Positions 26,804-34,475 of a stretch of 43,873 bases of DNA are shown one piece after another. The stretch is taken from the NCBI GenBank assembly GCA_015231705.1, contig JADGBC010000010.1, positions 1 to 43,873 on the forward strand. Reading direction: 5' to 3'. This stretch comes from Desulfamplus sp. Its GTDB lineage: Bacteria > Desulfobacterota > Desulfobacteria > Desulfobacterales > Desulfobacteraceae. The notes beneath the pieces were generated by a model, which ran no database searches, had not been told where the DNA came from, and saw only the letters and a list, made by a program, of their open reading frames with translations. The first letter of the stretch is position 1. Each line of letters begins with the position of its first letter. The translations under genes and the position numbers were made by a program.

Positions 26804-26821
26804 CAAATGAATTTTCATTCA
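26804..26821. promoter_or_regulatory. Candidate FadR-like operator in front of tetR
   Basis: CAAATGAATTTTCATTCA agrees at about 14 of 18 bases with the Bacillus FadR box TGAATGAMTAVTCATTCA, and is a TGAAT-N4-ATTCA palindrome like the site at 25947. It lies ~145 bp upstream of tetR, consistent with autoregulation. Confidence 0.45.
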
Positions 26822-27105
26822 TACACTATCAAAGTTTTTTCCAATGTGTCAAGCTAAGAAATATTTTTTTTACCAAAATTAATAATAAATAATTTTATTA
26901 AATAATTTCAAACAATTGATAAGTAAAAGACATAAAATAAAATATAATTTGAAAACCACTACATAGCTTTTTGAATCAGAAAAATATCATGAAGGAAGAT
27001 TCATTAAAAATCTACTAATCTTATTTTTTCAGACCCTTGCTTGATTTTTTACTGATTCCATGCAAAAACGGCAGATAATAAAGAGCAGTTTATATTATGA
27101 TAGCA

Positions 27106-27200
27106 ATAACCGGCACGGCCGGAGCGGGGTATTGGCTCTCGGCCACAACGAAGAATGAAAGTCATATAATCACGGCTATTGAAAGAGACTTTCACATAAA
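27106..27200 (+). repeat. Dispersed structured repeat R1, copy 3
   Basis: A 95-bp copy ending 62 bp before the aldolase gene. It carries all three stems intact, including the perfect TGAAAGTC/GACTTTCA pair, and can serve as the reference copy. Confidence 0.9.
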
Positions 27201-27262
27201 GGCTTGTAGCGAAGAGCCATGTGGAACAATGAGCATCATTTAAAGAACATCAAGGAGGGGCT

Positions 27263-28555
27263 ATGTCACACAGTTCAATCACCGGCAGAGATTTCAAAAA
27301 AGCACTTGAGGCAGGCAGACCCGAAAATATAAAACGACTTTTCCCTAACTCCCAAGCACTGCTTGTAAGTGGGAAATATATTGACAGGGCCATGATAAAA
27401 AAAGGCAAAGCTATGACCATTGCCGCCAACGGAAGAAATCACTTTGTGCTAAAAGGTTCCCTGATGGCCGCCCAACGTGCCAATGCAGCAATTATCATTG
27501 AGATCGCACGTTCAGAAGGAGGCACTGCTGCCTACTGCCCTGTAAGCCTATGGAATATTGCAAGACACGTTGATGCTCTTTGCAATGAACTTGATATTAA
27601 AATTCCAGTAGCAATTCATGCCGACCACTTTGGGATAAAGAGTCCTGATGAAATTGAGCAGGCAAAAATTGAGATAAATTCTCTTTTTGATGCTGGGATA
27701 ACATCCATTGCCATTGATGCATCTCATCTGACAGATGCACAGAATCTTCTTGCAAATCTTGCACTAAAACCCTCTGTTCCAAGCTGGGCAGGACTTGAAA
27801 CAGAAGTAGGAGAGATCAAAGGCAAATTTGGCCTTTCAACAGCTGAGGAGGCTCTTTTCTTGATACAGGGTCTAAATGCCCATGAAGTATTTCCAAACTG
27901 GATTGCGTTGAATAACGGCACTACCCACGGAATTGAAGATAGCGGCACCGGCATAAATGTGGAGCTTACAAAACAGATACATGAGGCTCTGTCAAAATAC
28001 AAAATATCTGGGGCCCAGCATGGCACATCCGGTAACAGCTCTGCAAAACTTATGGAGATAGCCCAGAACACCCGTACCACCAAGGCAAATGTCGCTACTG
28101 CCCTTCAGATGATTTCATGGGGTGTAGAGGTTAACGATTTTGGAAATGCCATTCTTGACAGTAACGGAAACTTTATAAAACAACAAGATAGAGGAGTTAA
28201 CGAAGAAACCTGGAACAAAATGCTGGCTCATGCCCAAAAACTAAACCTCAAAGCAGGTGATTTCAAGAAACTCAATCTTCCTTTTGAAAATATTTTTCTT
28301 GCCCAACCCAGACAGATACGTGATCGCATGGCAAAGGGGGTGGAAGAGTTTGTTTACAATATATTGATTAATGTTTTTAATGCCGGAGATACTGCACCAA
28401 TTGCGATTGAAGATATCATCCAGATTGGTACACAGGATCCTGGCCCTAAATGCACAAGAATTGAAAACCCTGAAGAGTGGACAAAAGAAGAAATTCTACG
28501 TAAAGGAGCATTAATTCAAACCGAAAAAGGCCCAAGTGGCAATTTTGATGACTAA
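27263..28555 (+). CDS. Class II fructose-bisphosphate aldolase family protein
   Basis: A 430-residue protein with a strong ribosome binding site (AAGGAGGGG). Zinc-ligand motifs of class II aldolases are visible: HADHFG (~residues 119-124), ETEVGEIKG (the Glu ligand region) and AQHGTSGNS (His ligand and phosphate loop). ALNNGTTHG supplies a further conserved His. The length exceeds the ~300-360 residues of typical class II enzymes, mainly through a long helical C-terminus (~330-430). It probably cleaves or forms fructose-1,6-bisphosphate in glycolysis/gluconeogenesis, though a tagatose-bisphosphate or other ketose-bisphosphate substrate cannot be excluded. It is a single gene preceded by repeat R1. 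Confidence 0.85.
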   Translation: MSHSSITGRDFKKALEAGRPENIKRLFPNSQALLVSGKYIDRAMIKKGKAMTIAANGRNHFVLKGSLMAAQRANAAIIIEIARSEGGTAAYCPVSLWNIARHVDALCNELDIKIPVAIHADHFGIKSPDEIEQAKIEINSLFDAGITSIAIDASHLTDAQNLLANLALKPSVPSWAGLETEVGEIKGKFGLSTAEEALFLIQGLNAHEVFPNWIALNNGTTHGIEDSGTGINVELTKQIHEALSKYKISGAQHGTSGNSSAKLMEIAQNTRTTKANVATALQMISWGVEVNDFGNAILDSNGNFIKQQDRGVNEETWNKMLAHAQKLNLKAGDFKKLNLPFENIFLAQPRQIRDRMAKGVEEFVYNILINVFNAGDTAPIAIEDIIQIGTQDPGPKCTRIENPEEWTKEEILRKGALIQTEKGPSGNFDD

Positions 28556-28603
28556 AAGAGTCCGTCCCCCCCAACACAATCCAACAAAGGATGCCAAAAA
28601 ATA

Positions 28604-28642
28604 CGCGGTGCTGCAAAATACTTTTAGTATTTTCTGCCCGCG
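28604..28642 (+). terminator. Hairpin after the aldolase gene
   Basis: Outer CGCGG/CCGCG (28604-28608 / 28638-28642) and inner AAAATAC/GTATTTT (28615-28621 / 28627-28633) make a two-part stem. No T-run follows, so it may be a processing or attenuation structure rather than a true terminator. Confidence 0.4.
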
Positions 28643-28717
28643 TCCCAAATTACCCCAAAAAAATATTTCAGTTTCAACAATTACATGCCGATCAAGTGGA
28701 TAAAGGAGAAATACACC

Positions 28718-29143
28718 ATGCAGATTCCAGCATATCAAATACAGAATGTTCTAAAGGTTTACAGTAAGCAGTTAAGCCAGGGACGTGCGATTGTCAGAGA
28801 TCAGAAGGCTGGCAACGACATTCAATCTGCTGACAAGGTTAAAATTTCTGCGGAAGGTAAGAGGGCTGCAATTATAGAAAAAGTTGCCTCCGGCATTGTG
28901 GATAAAATTACAACTGTTGGTCCACAGGAGGCAATGGAAAAAGAAATTGCAGATCAGCTTGAAAAAGAGTTAGGTGGAAAAATTGACTTCATCAAAAAAA
29001 AGGGGGAAAAATTTACCTTTAATTCTATTGATGAGCACAATCAAAAGAGTACACAGACACTTTCTGTAGAAGATTCAAACTTTGTACTGAAGCGAATGAC
29101 ACAACTGGCAAAAAAAGCAGCAGACAATAACATAGAGTTATAA
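28718..29143 (+). CDS. DVU0524-type FlgM-associated flagellar protein
   Basis: A 141-residue protein from ATG 28718, chosen because AAGGAG lies 8 bases upstream; an in-frame ATG at 28685 has no such site. The N-terminus MQIPAYQIQNVLKVYSKQL is what I recall of a family next to flgM in Desulfovibrio (DVU0524) and relatives. It then has a charged helical middle and a C-terminus predicted to be helical (NFVLKRMTQLAKKAADNN). No enzyme motif is visible. It is 16 bp from flgM and surely co-transcribed with it, so a role in flagellar regulation or export is inferred from position. Confidence 0.7.
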   Translation: MQIPAYQIQNVLKVYSKQLSQGRAIVRDQKAGNDIQSADKVKISAEGKRAAIIEKVASGIVDKITTVGPQEAMEKEIADQLEKELGGKIDFIKKKGEKFTFNSIDEHNQKSTQTLSVEDSNFVLKRMTQLAKKAADNNIEL

Positions 29144-29159
29144 ACAGAAAGGTGGAAAC

Positions 29160-29453
29160 ATGAAAATTCAACACCCAAATACAATTTTTGTTCCCAAGGC
29201 ATACACCCAGGCTGAAAGCAGCAAAACAGCTCACCTTAATCCTGCTGAACATACCGTAAAAACTGGAAAAAGTGACAGCGTGACCCTTTCCAGCACAACA
29301 CTTCAGCTTCAAAAAATATCCGCAGCCATGGATGTTCCTCAGGAAAACAGGTCTGAGAGAATTAGTGCCTTGAAGGATTCCATTACTCGTGGAGAATATG
29401 CTATTCACCCTGAAAAAATTGCTGAAAAAGTCCTAAACTCTTTCTATATATAA
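29160..29453 (+). CDS. flgM: Anti-sigma28 factor FlgM
   Basis: A 97-residue FlgM. The N-terminal half is polar and probably unfolded; the C-terminal sigma-binding helices are recognisable (DSVTLSSTTLQLQKISAAM, then RSERISALKDSITRGEYAIHPEKIAEKVL, whose closing pattern is the family hallmark). GGTGG upstream serves as ribosome binding site. It binds FliA (sigma28) and holds back late flagellar genes until it is exported through the finished hook-basal body. The gene follows the DVU0524-type gene with a 16-bp gap. Confidence 0.88.
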   Translation: MKIQHPNTIFVPKAYTQAESSKTAHLNPAEHTVKTGKSDSVTLSSTTLQLQKISAAMDVPQENRSERISALKDSITRGEYAIHPEKIAEKVLNSFYI

Positions 29454-29687
29454 TTCTTGGCCGGAAAAATTTTCCACGCCCTGTGTTCGACCCATATAAT
29501 AGCTATAGAAATATAAAGCTATAAACATTGAATTACAAACACAGCGATCCGTACAAGCATGAATAAATTACTGTTGGGCTTAGTAAAAATCACTCCACAG
29601 AAAAAATTACCCACCTTAAAAATTCATCAGCCATGATTTCTCTGGATTACCAGAAGATATGTGGCCATGTGAAGACCTAAAAAATAT

Positions 29688-29726
29688 CATATTGTATGAG
29701 AAACGAAAACTTACGACTCGCGAGTA
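29688..29726 (+). mobile_element. Truncated MITE-like element R2, copy C (right end only)
   Basis: About 39 bp beginning CATATTGTAT and ending with the R2 terminus ACTTACGACTCGCGAGTA. It corresponds to the last third of copies A and B and lies 40 bp before the full copy B, so it looks like the remnant of an earlier insertion. Confidence 0.6.
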
Positions 29727-29766
29727 AAAAAACAAATTACCCTCCTTTTTATATCCCCATTTAAAA

Positions 29767-29873
29767 TAACTGATCAGTCATAACTTCTCAAAGTCACTAC
29801 AACATATTGTGTTCAATTAAAACCTTAAATAACACATACTGTATTAAAAACGAGAACTTAAGACTCACGAGTA
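29767..29873 (+). mobile_element. MITE-like element R2, copy B
   Basis: A 107-bp element, the inverse-orientation partner of 16293-16400. The left end TAACTGATCAGTCATAAC and the right end TTAAGACTCACGAGTA are imperfect inverted repeats of each other; TA is present at both ends. There is no coding capacity. Confidence 0.75.
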
Positions 29874-30071
29874 AAATAATAGCAGACAACTCAAGTTGCA
29901 GATTAAAGCCCATCGTAATACATATAATATTCTGTTGTTCACTGGTGTTTTTATGTTGACAAAGTAACTATTTCAATTAAAAATGGGCTACAGATAATAT
30001 TTTCAGCTTTTTTATTGAGTTTCAGAAAAATTACGGACTGTTTTTTGCTTATATCTTTCATAAGAGACGAG

Positions 30072-30166
30072 ATAACCGGCACGGCCGGAGCGGGATATTG
30101 GCTCTCGGCAACAACAAAGAATGAAAGTCACATAAGCACAGCTATTTAAAGAGACTTTTACATAAA
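30072..30166 (+). repeat. Dispersed structured repeat R1, copy 4
   Basis: A 95-bp copy ending 101 bp before ATG 30268. The GCCGG hairpin is intact. The outer pair becomes TGAAAGTC/GACTTTTA, which is still pairable as RNA through one G-U. The middle stem has one weakening change (GCCACAA to GCAACAA). Confidence 0.9.
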
Positions 30167-30267
30167 ATAAGTATGGTTATCTTTTTTGTCCCCTTCAAAA
30201 AAAAGATGTAAAATGGAGATCTCCAGACAAACAAACTTTTATAACCCTAAAAAAATAGGTGAGCAGA

Positions 30268-30753
30268 ATGATAGAATCAATCAATGCTTATACCCAGATC
30301 AACCAAAGCCCAGCAGCCAACAAAACAGCAAGCAGTGAGAATGCAGATATGTTCAAACAGCTACTGGGTAATGCCGTTCAGAGCAAAAAAGGAACGACTC
30401 AGGAAGCCGGATCAGACACAGAGATCACATCCAGTGGTGCATTATCAGAAATCTCTTCAATCAAAAACATTGAGCTTGATAACCCTTTATCAGAAATTGA
30501 GAGAAAAACAGATGAGCTGATTGAAAAAATGAGTCTATATGCAAACCTGTTGGAAGATCAAGAAGTATCACTAAAGGATATAGACGGTCTTCTACAAAAA
30601 ATTAATGTCAATGCCGGCGATCTCATTAAAGAGACTCTTGAATCAGAGGATGCGGACCAGAGTTTAATGAATATTGTGCGTGAATGTGCCATTACAGCAC
30701 ACTCAGAATACATCAAGTTTCAAAGGGGAGACTATCTTGAGGGGTTTGCCTGA
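30268..30753 (+). CDS. Conserved hypothetical, probably flagella-associated
   Basis: A 161-residue protein from ATG 30268, with AGGTGAG just upstream; an in-frame GTG at 30259 is part of that ribosome binding site. The N-terminal ~65 residues are polar and low in complexity. Then comes a helical region ([20 protein letters not shown]) and a C-terminal segment ending [16 protein letters not shown]. The closing E-x-x-KF-x-RGDY pattern is what I recall from unnamed deltaproteobacterial proteins near flgM, but I cannot name a family. A chaperone-like role similar to FlgN is conceivable from the helical layout. It overlaps the convergent hisF by 22 bp and is preceded by repeat R1. Confidence 0.65.
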   Translation: MIESINAYTQINQSPAANKTASSENADMFKQLLGNAVQSKKGTTQEAGSDTEITSSGALSEISSIKNIELDNPLSEIERKTDELIEKMSLYANLLEDQEVSLKDIDGLLQKINVNAGDLIKETLESEDADQSLMNIVRECAITAHSEYIKFQRGDYLEGFA

Positions 30754-31535
30754 TATTCACGAATTTGCCTGATTTTGACACCCTGTGCTTCAAGATGATT
30801 TTTGATATCTGCAATAGTATAAGTGCCATAATGAACCATAGAGGCAATCAGGGCGGCGTCAGCATGACCAGTTGTCAACACCTGTGCAATATGTTCAGGT
30901 GTACCGGCTCCGCCTGAAGCGATAACAGGAATAGTAACATTGTCTGAAATCAGACGAGTCAGATTCATTTCATAGCCATCTTTTGTGCCATCAGCATCTA
31001 TTGAGTTAAGGCATATCTCTCCTGCCCCCAGAGATTGACCCTTTTGTGCCCAATCCAAGGCGTCAAGCCCCATGTATGTTCTTCCTCCATTAATAACGAT
31101 TTCATATCCGGACGGGATACCTTTTTTCTCACCCACATGCTTTACATCCATACCCAGAACTACGCACTGATTTCCAAAAGCTCTGGCACCCTGAGATATA
31201 ATTTCAGGATTTTTAACAGCCGCAGAATTAACACTCACCTTCTCAGCACCGGCAAGAAGTACTGCCCGCATATCCTCAAGTGTTCTAATGCCACCGCCAA
31301 CTGAGAATGGAATAAATATAGTTTCAGCTACCCTCCTTACTACCTCAATCATGATATTGCGCTTCTCATGAGAAGCAGTAATATCATAAAAAACAAGTTC
31401 ATCAGCACCAGCTTCATAGTAGAAGCGGGCCATTTCCACAGGATCTCCAATATCCACATTGTTCTCAAACTTAATACCTTTGGTTGTTCTTCCTTCACGA
31501 ACATCAAGGCATGGGATAATTCTTTTACTCAGCAT
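30732..31535 (-). CDS. hisF: Imidazole glycerol phosphate synthase, cyclase subunit
   Basis: A 267-residue HisF with the full (beta/alpha)8 pattern. Catalytic Asp11 (CLDV) and Asp130 (VLGMDVKH) are present, as are the phosphate-binding FSVGGGIR and [10 protein letters not shown] loops. With HisH it converts PRFAR and glutamine-derived ammonia to imidazole glycerol phosphate and AICAR in histidine synthesis. GGAGATA lies ~9 bases before ATG 31535. hisH lies upstream on the same strand (157-bp gap), but no other his genes are near, so this pair is separated from the rest of the pathway. The 3' end overlaps a convergent gene by 22 bp. The C-terminus is ~10 residues longer than E. coli HisF. Confidence 0.95.
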   Translation of the reverse strand: MLSKRIIPCLDVREGRTTKGIKFENNVDIGDPVEMARFYYEAGADELVFYDITASHEKRNIMIEVVRRVAETIFIPFSVGGGIRTLEDMRAVLLAGAEKVSVNSAAVKNPEIISQGARAFGNQCVVLGMDVKHVGEKKGIPSGYEIVINGGRTYMGLDALDWAQKGQSLGAGEICLNSIDADGTKDGYEMNLTRLISDNVTIPVIASGGAGTPEHIAQVLTTGHADAALIASMVHYGTYTIADIKNHLEAQGVKIRQIREYQANPSR

Positions 31536-31692
31536 TTACAAATATCTCCATCACTCATATTTCCAAAATACCTGCATCATAAAAAGACTCTATTAACTTG
31601 AAGAACAACATCATGTCCGTTTTATGGACTGTCAAACAAGCAAGTTATAAAAAGCTCTCCGTCCGCGGGACATTAGTTAATTCATCATGAGC

Positions 31693-32424
31693 TTAAGCCA
31701 CAGGATTCCATAGACAAAAATTTTTTAGGATCAGCAAACCTGGCTCACCGCTTTTTTCAAGATGAAACTGAGTTGCAAAAAGATTATCCCGCCCAATTGC
31801 CGACGCAAAGACAATTCCATACTCTGTTGTACCATATACGTTAGCTTGCTCAACTGGTACGGGAAAGTAGCTATGAACAAAATAAAATTCATCTTCGGTT
31901 TTTATTCCTTTAAGTAACGGATGATCCTGGACAATATCAAGACCGTTCCACCCCATGTGAGGAACTTTGAGCATAACCTGATCAATTTTAGCATGATGCA
32001 CTGGTTTAATAGAGTTACCATTACGATCAGACATGCAATTACAAGTTCCAAAAGGCTCTTCAGACGGCAGAGAGATCATTTTGTCTGCAATCATATGGCT
32101 GGAAAATTCCTTAGCCTCACCCGATATCAGACCCAGACAAAGAGCATCATTCTCCTCACTTCTGTCCATAATAATCTGACATCCCACACAGATTCCAAGC
32201 ATTGGGATTTTTGATTCAAAAGTTTTTTTCAGGGCAAGGTCAATGCCTTTTTTCTGCATCATATCCATGGCAGCCCCAGCAGCACCAACCCCTGGAAATA
32301 TTACCCTCTCTGCAGCTGCGATTCTTTCAGGATCATCTGTAATCACCGAATCATACCCCAGGTATGAGACTGCCCGTGCCACACTGGTCAGATTACCTGC
32401 CCCGTAATCAACAATAACTATCAT
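31693..32424 (-). CDS. hisH: Imidazole glycerol phosphate synthase, glutaminase subunit
   Basis: A 243-residue class I glutamine amidotransferase. The catalytic triad is Cys79 (GICVGCQ, where GICLGMQ is usual), His221 and Glu223 (TQFHLEKSG). It supplies ammonia to HisF. It is 35-40 residues longer than usual HisH (~200-210): an insert around residues 104-150 (AKEFSSHMIADKMISLPSEE onwards, with two Cys and several His) precedes the conserved VPHMGWNGL. The start ATG 32424 is standard (MIVIVDYGAGNL). A LPS-modification HisH2 role is unlikely because no WbpG-type gene is adjacent, but the isolated hisH-hisF pair leaves this open. Confidence 0.92.
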   Translation of the reverse strand: MIVIVDYGAGNLTSVARAVSYLGYDSVITDDPERIAAAERVIFPGVGAAGAAMDMMQKKGIDLALKKTFESKIPMLGICVGCQIIMDRSEENDALCLGLISGEAKEFSSHMIADKMISLPSEEPFGTCNCMSDRNGNSIKPVHHAKIDQVMLKVPHMGWNGLDIVQDHPLLKGIKTEDEFYFVHSYFPVPVEQANVYGTTEYGIVFASAIGRDNLFATQFHLEKSGEPGLLILKNFCLWNPVA

Positions 32425-32466
32425 ACCCTTGTCCTCACCTCACCAAATCAATTTTAAATTAAGGAG

Positions 32467-32562
32467 TTATAAGGCTATTTGCGGAAAAGAATACCCCATC
32501 AATCCTGCCCTGAAATGTTGAAATTCAGGGTTTATCTCAGGAGAACAGGTATATTTATTCAT
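32467..32562 (-). CDS. Possible 31-residue small protein
   Basis: A short frame from ATG 32562 with AGGTGAT four bases upstream, in the gap between mazG and hisH and on the same strand. It starts MNKYTCSPEINPEFQHFR. I recognise no family and the ribosome binding site is slightly too close. It could be a leader peptide, a small protein or chance. Confidence 0.25.
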   Translation of the reverse strand: MNKYTCSPEINPEFQHFRAGLMGYSFPQIAL

Positions 32563-32609
32563 GCAAATCACCTAAAACCTCATTGGAATCATAGAATAAT
32601 ATTTGATAT

Positions 32610-33593
32610 TTAAAATACCATCTCTTTTGCCTTATCCCAAAGAGATTCCAGTTCCTGACGCGGTACATCTTTCAAAAAAACGCCCCTTTCTGCAAGGATC
32701 TGCTCCATATATCTGAACCTTTTTTCAAATTTGCATGTAGAACTATTCAGGGCAATCTCAGGATGAATGCCTGCAAGACGGGCAACATTGCCAAGAGTAA
32801 AGAGCACGTCCCCAAATTCCATCTCAATATCACTCTTATCACCTACTGAAAGGGCATGTATAAATTCATTCCACTCCTCTGATGCCTTTTGGATTACCTC
32901 ATAAATATCTTTCCAGTCAAATCCTGCTCTTACTGCACGTTCTGAAATTTTATAAGAGCGCATCAAAGCCGGCATGCCAGCAGGTACAGAATCAAGAACC
33001 GAGGCTGTTTTTTTCATGCACATATCCTGATTCTCTTTTTCTTTCACTTCCAACTCCAATTGGTCGCCTTTTTTACCCGACTTCAACTGAGCAGCTTTTT
33101 TAATCTCTGCCTCCTGCTTCTCCTCTTTTTTGATATTTTCCCAAGTTGTCCACAACTCTTCCTCACTGTTTACAGAGATCGCCCCATACACATGAGGATG
33201 CCTTCGAATCATCTTGGCAGCACTTCTGGCAATACTTTTCTGAATATCAAACTTTCCCCTTTCACGATAAATCTCGGCAATGAAAACAAGCTGAAAAAGA
33301 ACATCTCCCAGCTCATCACATACTTCATCCGGCTCATCAGCTTCAATAGCAGCCAGGAGCTCATACATCTCTTCAGCCAGACATTTCCACATGGTTTGAG
33401 GGGTCTGTTTTCTATCCCAGGGGCAACCATTTTTCCCACGAAGAGTCTGTATAATTTTTACAAGAGTTGATAAACTTTTTATTTCTTCGGCAACGGTTCC
33501 TTTTCTGCAACAGTTGTCTTTATCTTCTCCACAGCCTTCTGCGTTAAGCTCTCTGTCATCTTCTCTTGTATTGACAATCTTTGCTGTTCCCAA
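32610..33593 (-). CDS. mazG: Nucleoside triphosphate pyrophosphohydrolase MazG
   Basis: A 327-residue MazG with two MazG domains. The first has GCPWDRKQT, the EExxE metal motif (LAEEMYELLAAIE) and ELGDVLFQ. The second has a matching SEEWNEF and EFGDVLFTLGN. Between them lies a Lys/Glu-rich linker (~155-195) longer than in E. coli (263 residues). The enzyme hydrolyses NTPs and damaged dNTPs to monophosphates and PPi. The start is unclear: the frame opens at TTG 33593, overlapping cvpA by 115 bp. The conserved region starts near residue 40 (LSTLVKIIQTLRG), but no standard start codon lies between. It is probably co-transcribed with cvpA. Confidence 0.9.
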   Translation of the reverse strand: MGTAKIVNTREDDRELNAEGCGEDKDNCCRKGTVAEEIKSLSTLVKIIQTLRGKNGCPWDRKQTPQTMWKCLAEEMYELLAAIEADEPDEVCDELGDVLFQLVFIAEIYRERGKFDIQKSIARSAAKMIRRHPHVYGAISVNSEEELWTTWENIKKEEKQEAEIKKAAQLKSGKKGDQLELEVKEKENQDMCMKKTASVLDSVPAGMPALMRSYKISERAVRAGFDWKDIYEVIQKASEEWNEFIHALSVGDKSDIEMEFGDVLFTLGNVARLAGIHPEIALNSSTCKFEKRFRYMEQILAERGVFLKDVPRQELESLWDKAKEMVF

Positions 33594-34105
33594 ATTTCTT
33601 TTATCCTCTCTATTTTAGCTTTCAGATCACCTTTCAATTCTCTAGATATAAATATGGTAGCCATCTCTGAAACATGAGCAACATAGGGGGTAAGAGTCGA
33701 TTTAGTTATAAATTCAGGCTCACCGGGTAAGAAAGCTGTAAACATGATAAAAACTACTGATGCTACAAGAAGCCCCTTGAATGCCCCAAAGACCATACCA
33801 AATAATTTATCAACCCATCCAAGAAATACAATTTTCAAAAATTCTTTGATAATATGAGCCATAATTGCGGTCATGGAGACGATCAAACAGAAAAGAAGGC
33901 AGAAACATGCAATATTGCCATATGCTCCCCAATTTTTTATCCATGGCTCCAGATAGATTGCAAGCACTCTGTAATAGGTATATGCTCCATAAAAGCCCGC
34001 CATGACTCCTATTATTGAGGCGACCTCTCTTATAAATCCCCTGAAGAAGCCTCTTATAAGACCAAAGGAGATAACAATTATGATAAAAATATCCATCCCA
34101 TTCAT
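33479..34105 (-). CDS. CvpA-family membrane protein
   Basis: A 208-residue inner-membrane protein with four helices in the first ~130 residues: IFIIIVISFGLIRGFFRGF at the start (the family signature of a first helix followed by GxxRGxxRE), then IACFCLLFCLIVSMTAIM and GMVFGAFKGLLVASVVFIM. The C-terminal ~75 residues are charged and helical (RELKGDLKAKIERIKEI) and cytoplasmic or periplasmic. CvpA is needed for colicin V production in E. coli and for envelope integrity more generally; the exact function is unknown. It lies upstream of mazG with a long overlap of frames, depending on the mazG start. Confidence 0.82.
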   Translation of the reverse strand: MNGMDIFIIIVISFGLIRGFFRGFIREVASIIGVMAGFYGAYTYYRVLAIYLEPWIKNWGAYGNIACFCLLFCLIVSMTAIMAHIIKEFLKIVFLGWVDKLFGMVFGAFKGLLVASVVFIMFTAFLPGEPEFITKSTLTPYVAHVSEMATIFISRELKGDLKAKIERIKEIWEQQRLSIQEKMTESLTQKAVEKIKTTVAEKEPLPKK

Positions 34106-34457
34106 ATATTCACCACTTTGTACTTCTACTTTTTAAATTAGTATACAAGTCTCTACTACTGTCTGCAACCAGATGTTTCTATTGAATCTCCTGCAAAATT
34201 CACATTTCATCCAGTAAAATGAAGCTCCCCGACGCAAGCGGCGGGGTATCTTAACAACATTACAACGCCCCAAGGGGCGGGGTATGAACCCGAGCTTATC
34301 AATCAAGGAATAAAATTCAGTTTTACAGGAAGTCTATTTTTTGATTGTGTCTTTCAAGGCATAGAGATCCCACAACGTCCATTCTCTTTAAATAGAAAGG
34401 CATCATTATCAGTTGCCCCTCTTTTCAGTCAAGTTTTTATTGACCTTTTATTGAATA
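34106..34457. other. Divergent gap between cvpA and phoH
   Basis: A 350-bp gap without a gene. The centre is a GC-rich REP-like cloverleaf (34222-34297). Promoters for both flanking operons must lie here; a TTGACC at 34439-34444 could be a -35 box, but I see no good matching -10. Confidence 0.5.
34222..34297. repeat. REP-like cloverleaf palindrome
   Basis: Outer AAGCTC (34222-34227) pairs with GAGCTT (34292-34297). Inside are two hairpins: CCCCG...CGGGG (34227-34246, with CG/CG inner pairs) and CGCCCC-AA-GGGGCG (34266-34279). Both are followed by GGGGTAT. It is GC-rich in an AT-rich gap, as expected for a REP/IS200-related mobile palindrome. Confidence 0.6.
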
Positions 34458-34475
34458 GTGTGCAATCTATGCGAC

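Larger units (their letters stand above)
26660..27262. other. Long intergenic region with an operator candidate and two repeats
   Basis: About 600 bp without a gene between divergent tetR and the aldolase gene. In order it holds an R3 copy (26697-26770), a FadR-like palindrome (26804-26821), a very AT-rich stretch (~26840-27060) and an R1 copy (27106-27200). Promoters for both genes must lie here. Confidence 0.6.
29454..30258. other. 800-bp repeat-rich intergenic region
   Basis: No gene found on either strand; the longest frames are about 25 codons and lack start signals. It holds a truncated MITE end (29688-29726), a full MITE (29767-29873) and an R1 copy (30072-30166). It separates flgM from the next flagella-associated gene, which suggests that insertions have widened a once tighter cluster. 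Confidence 0.6.
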
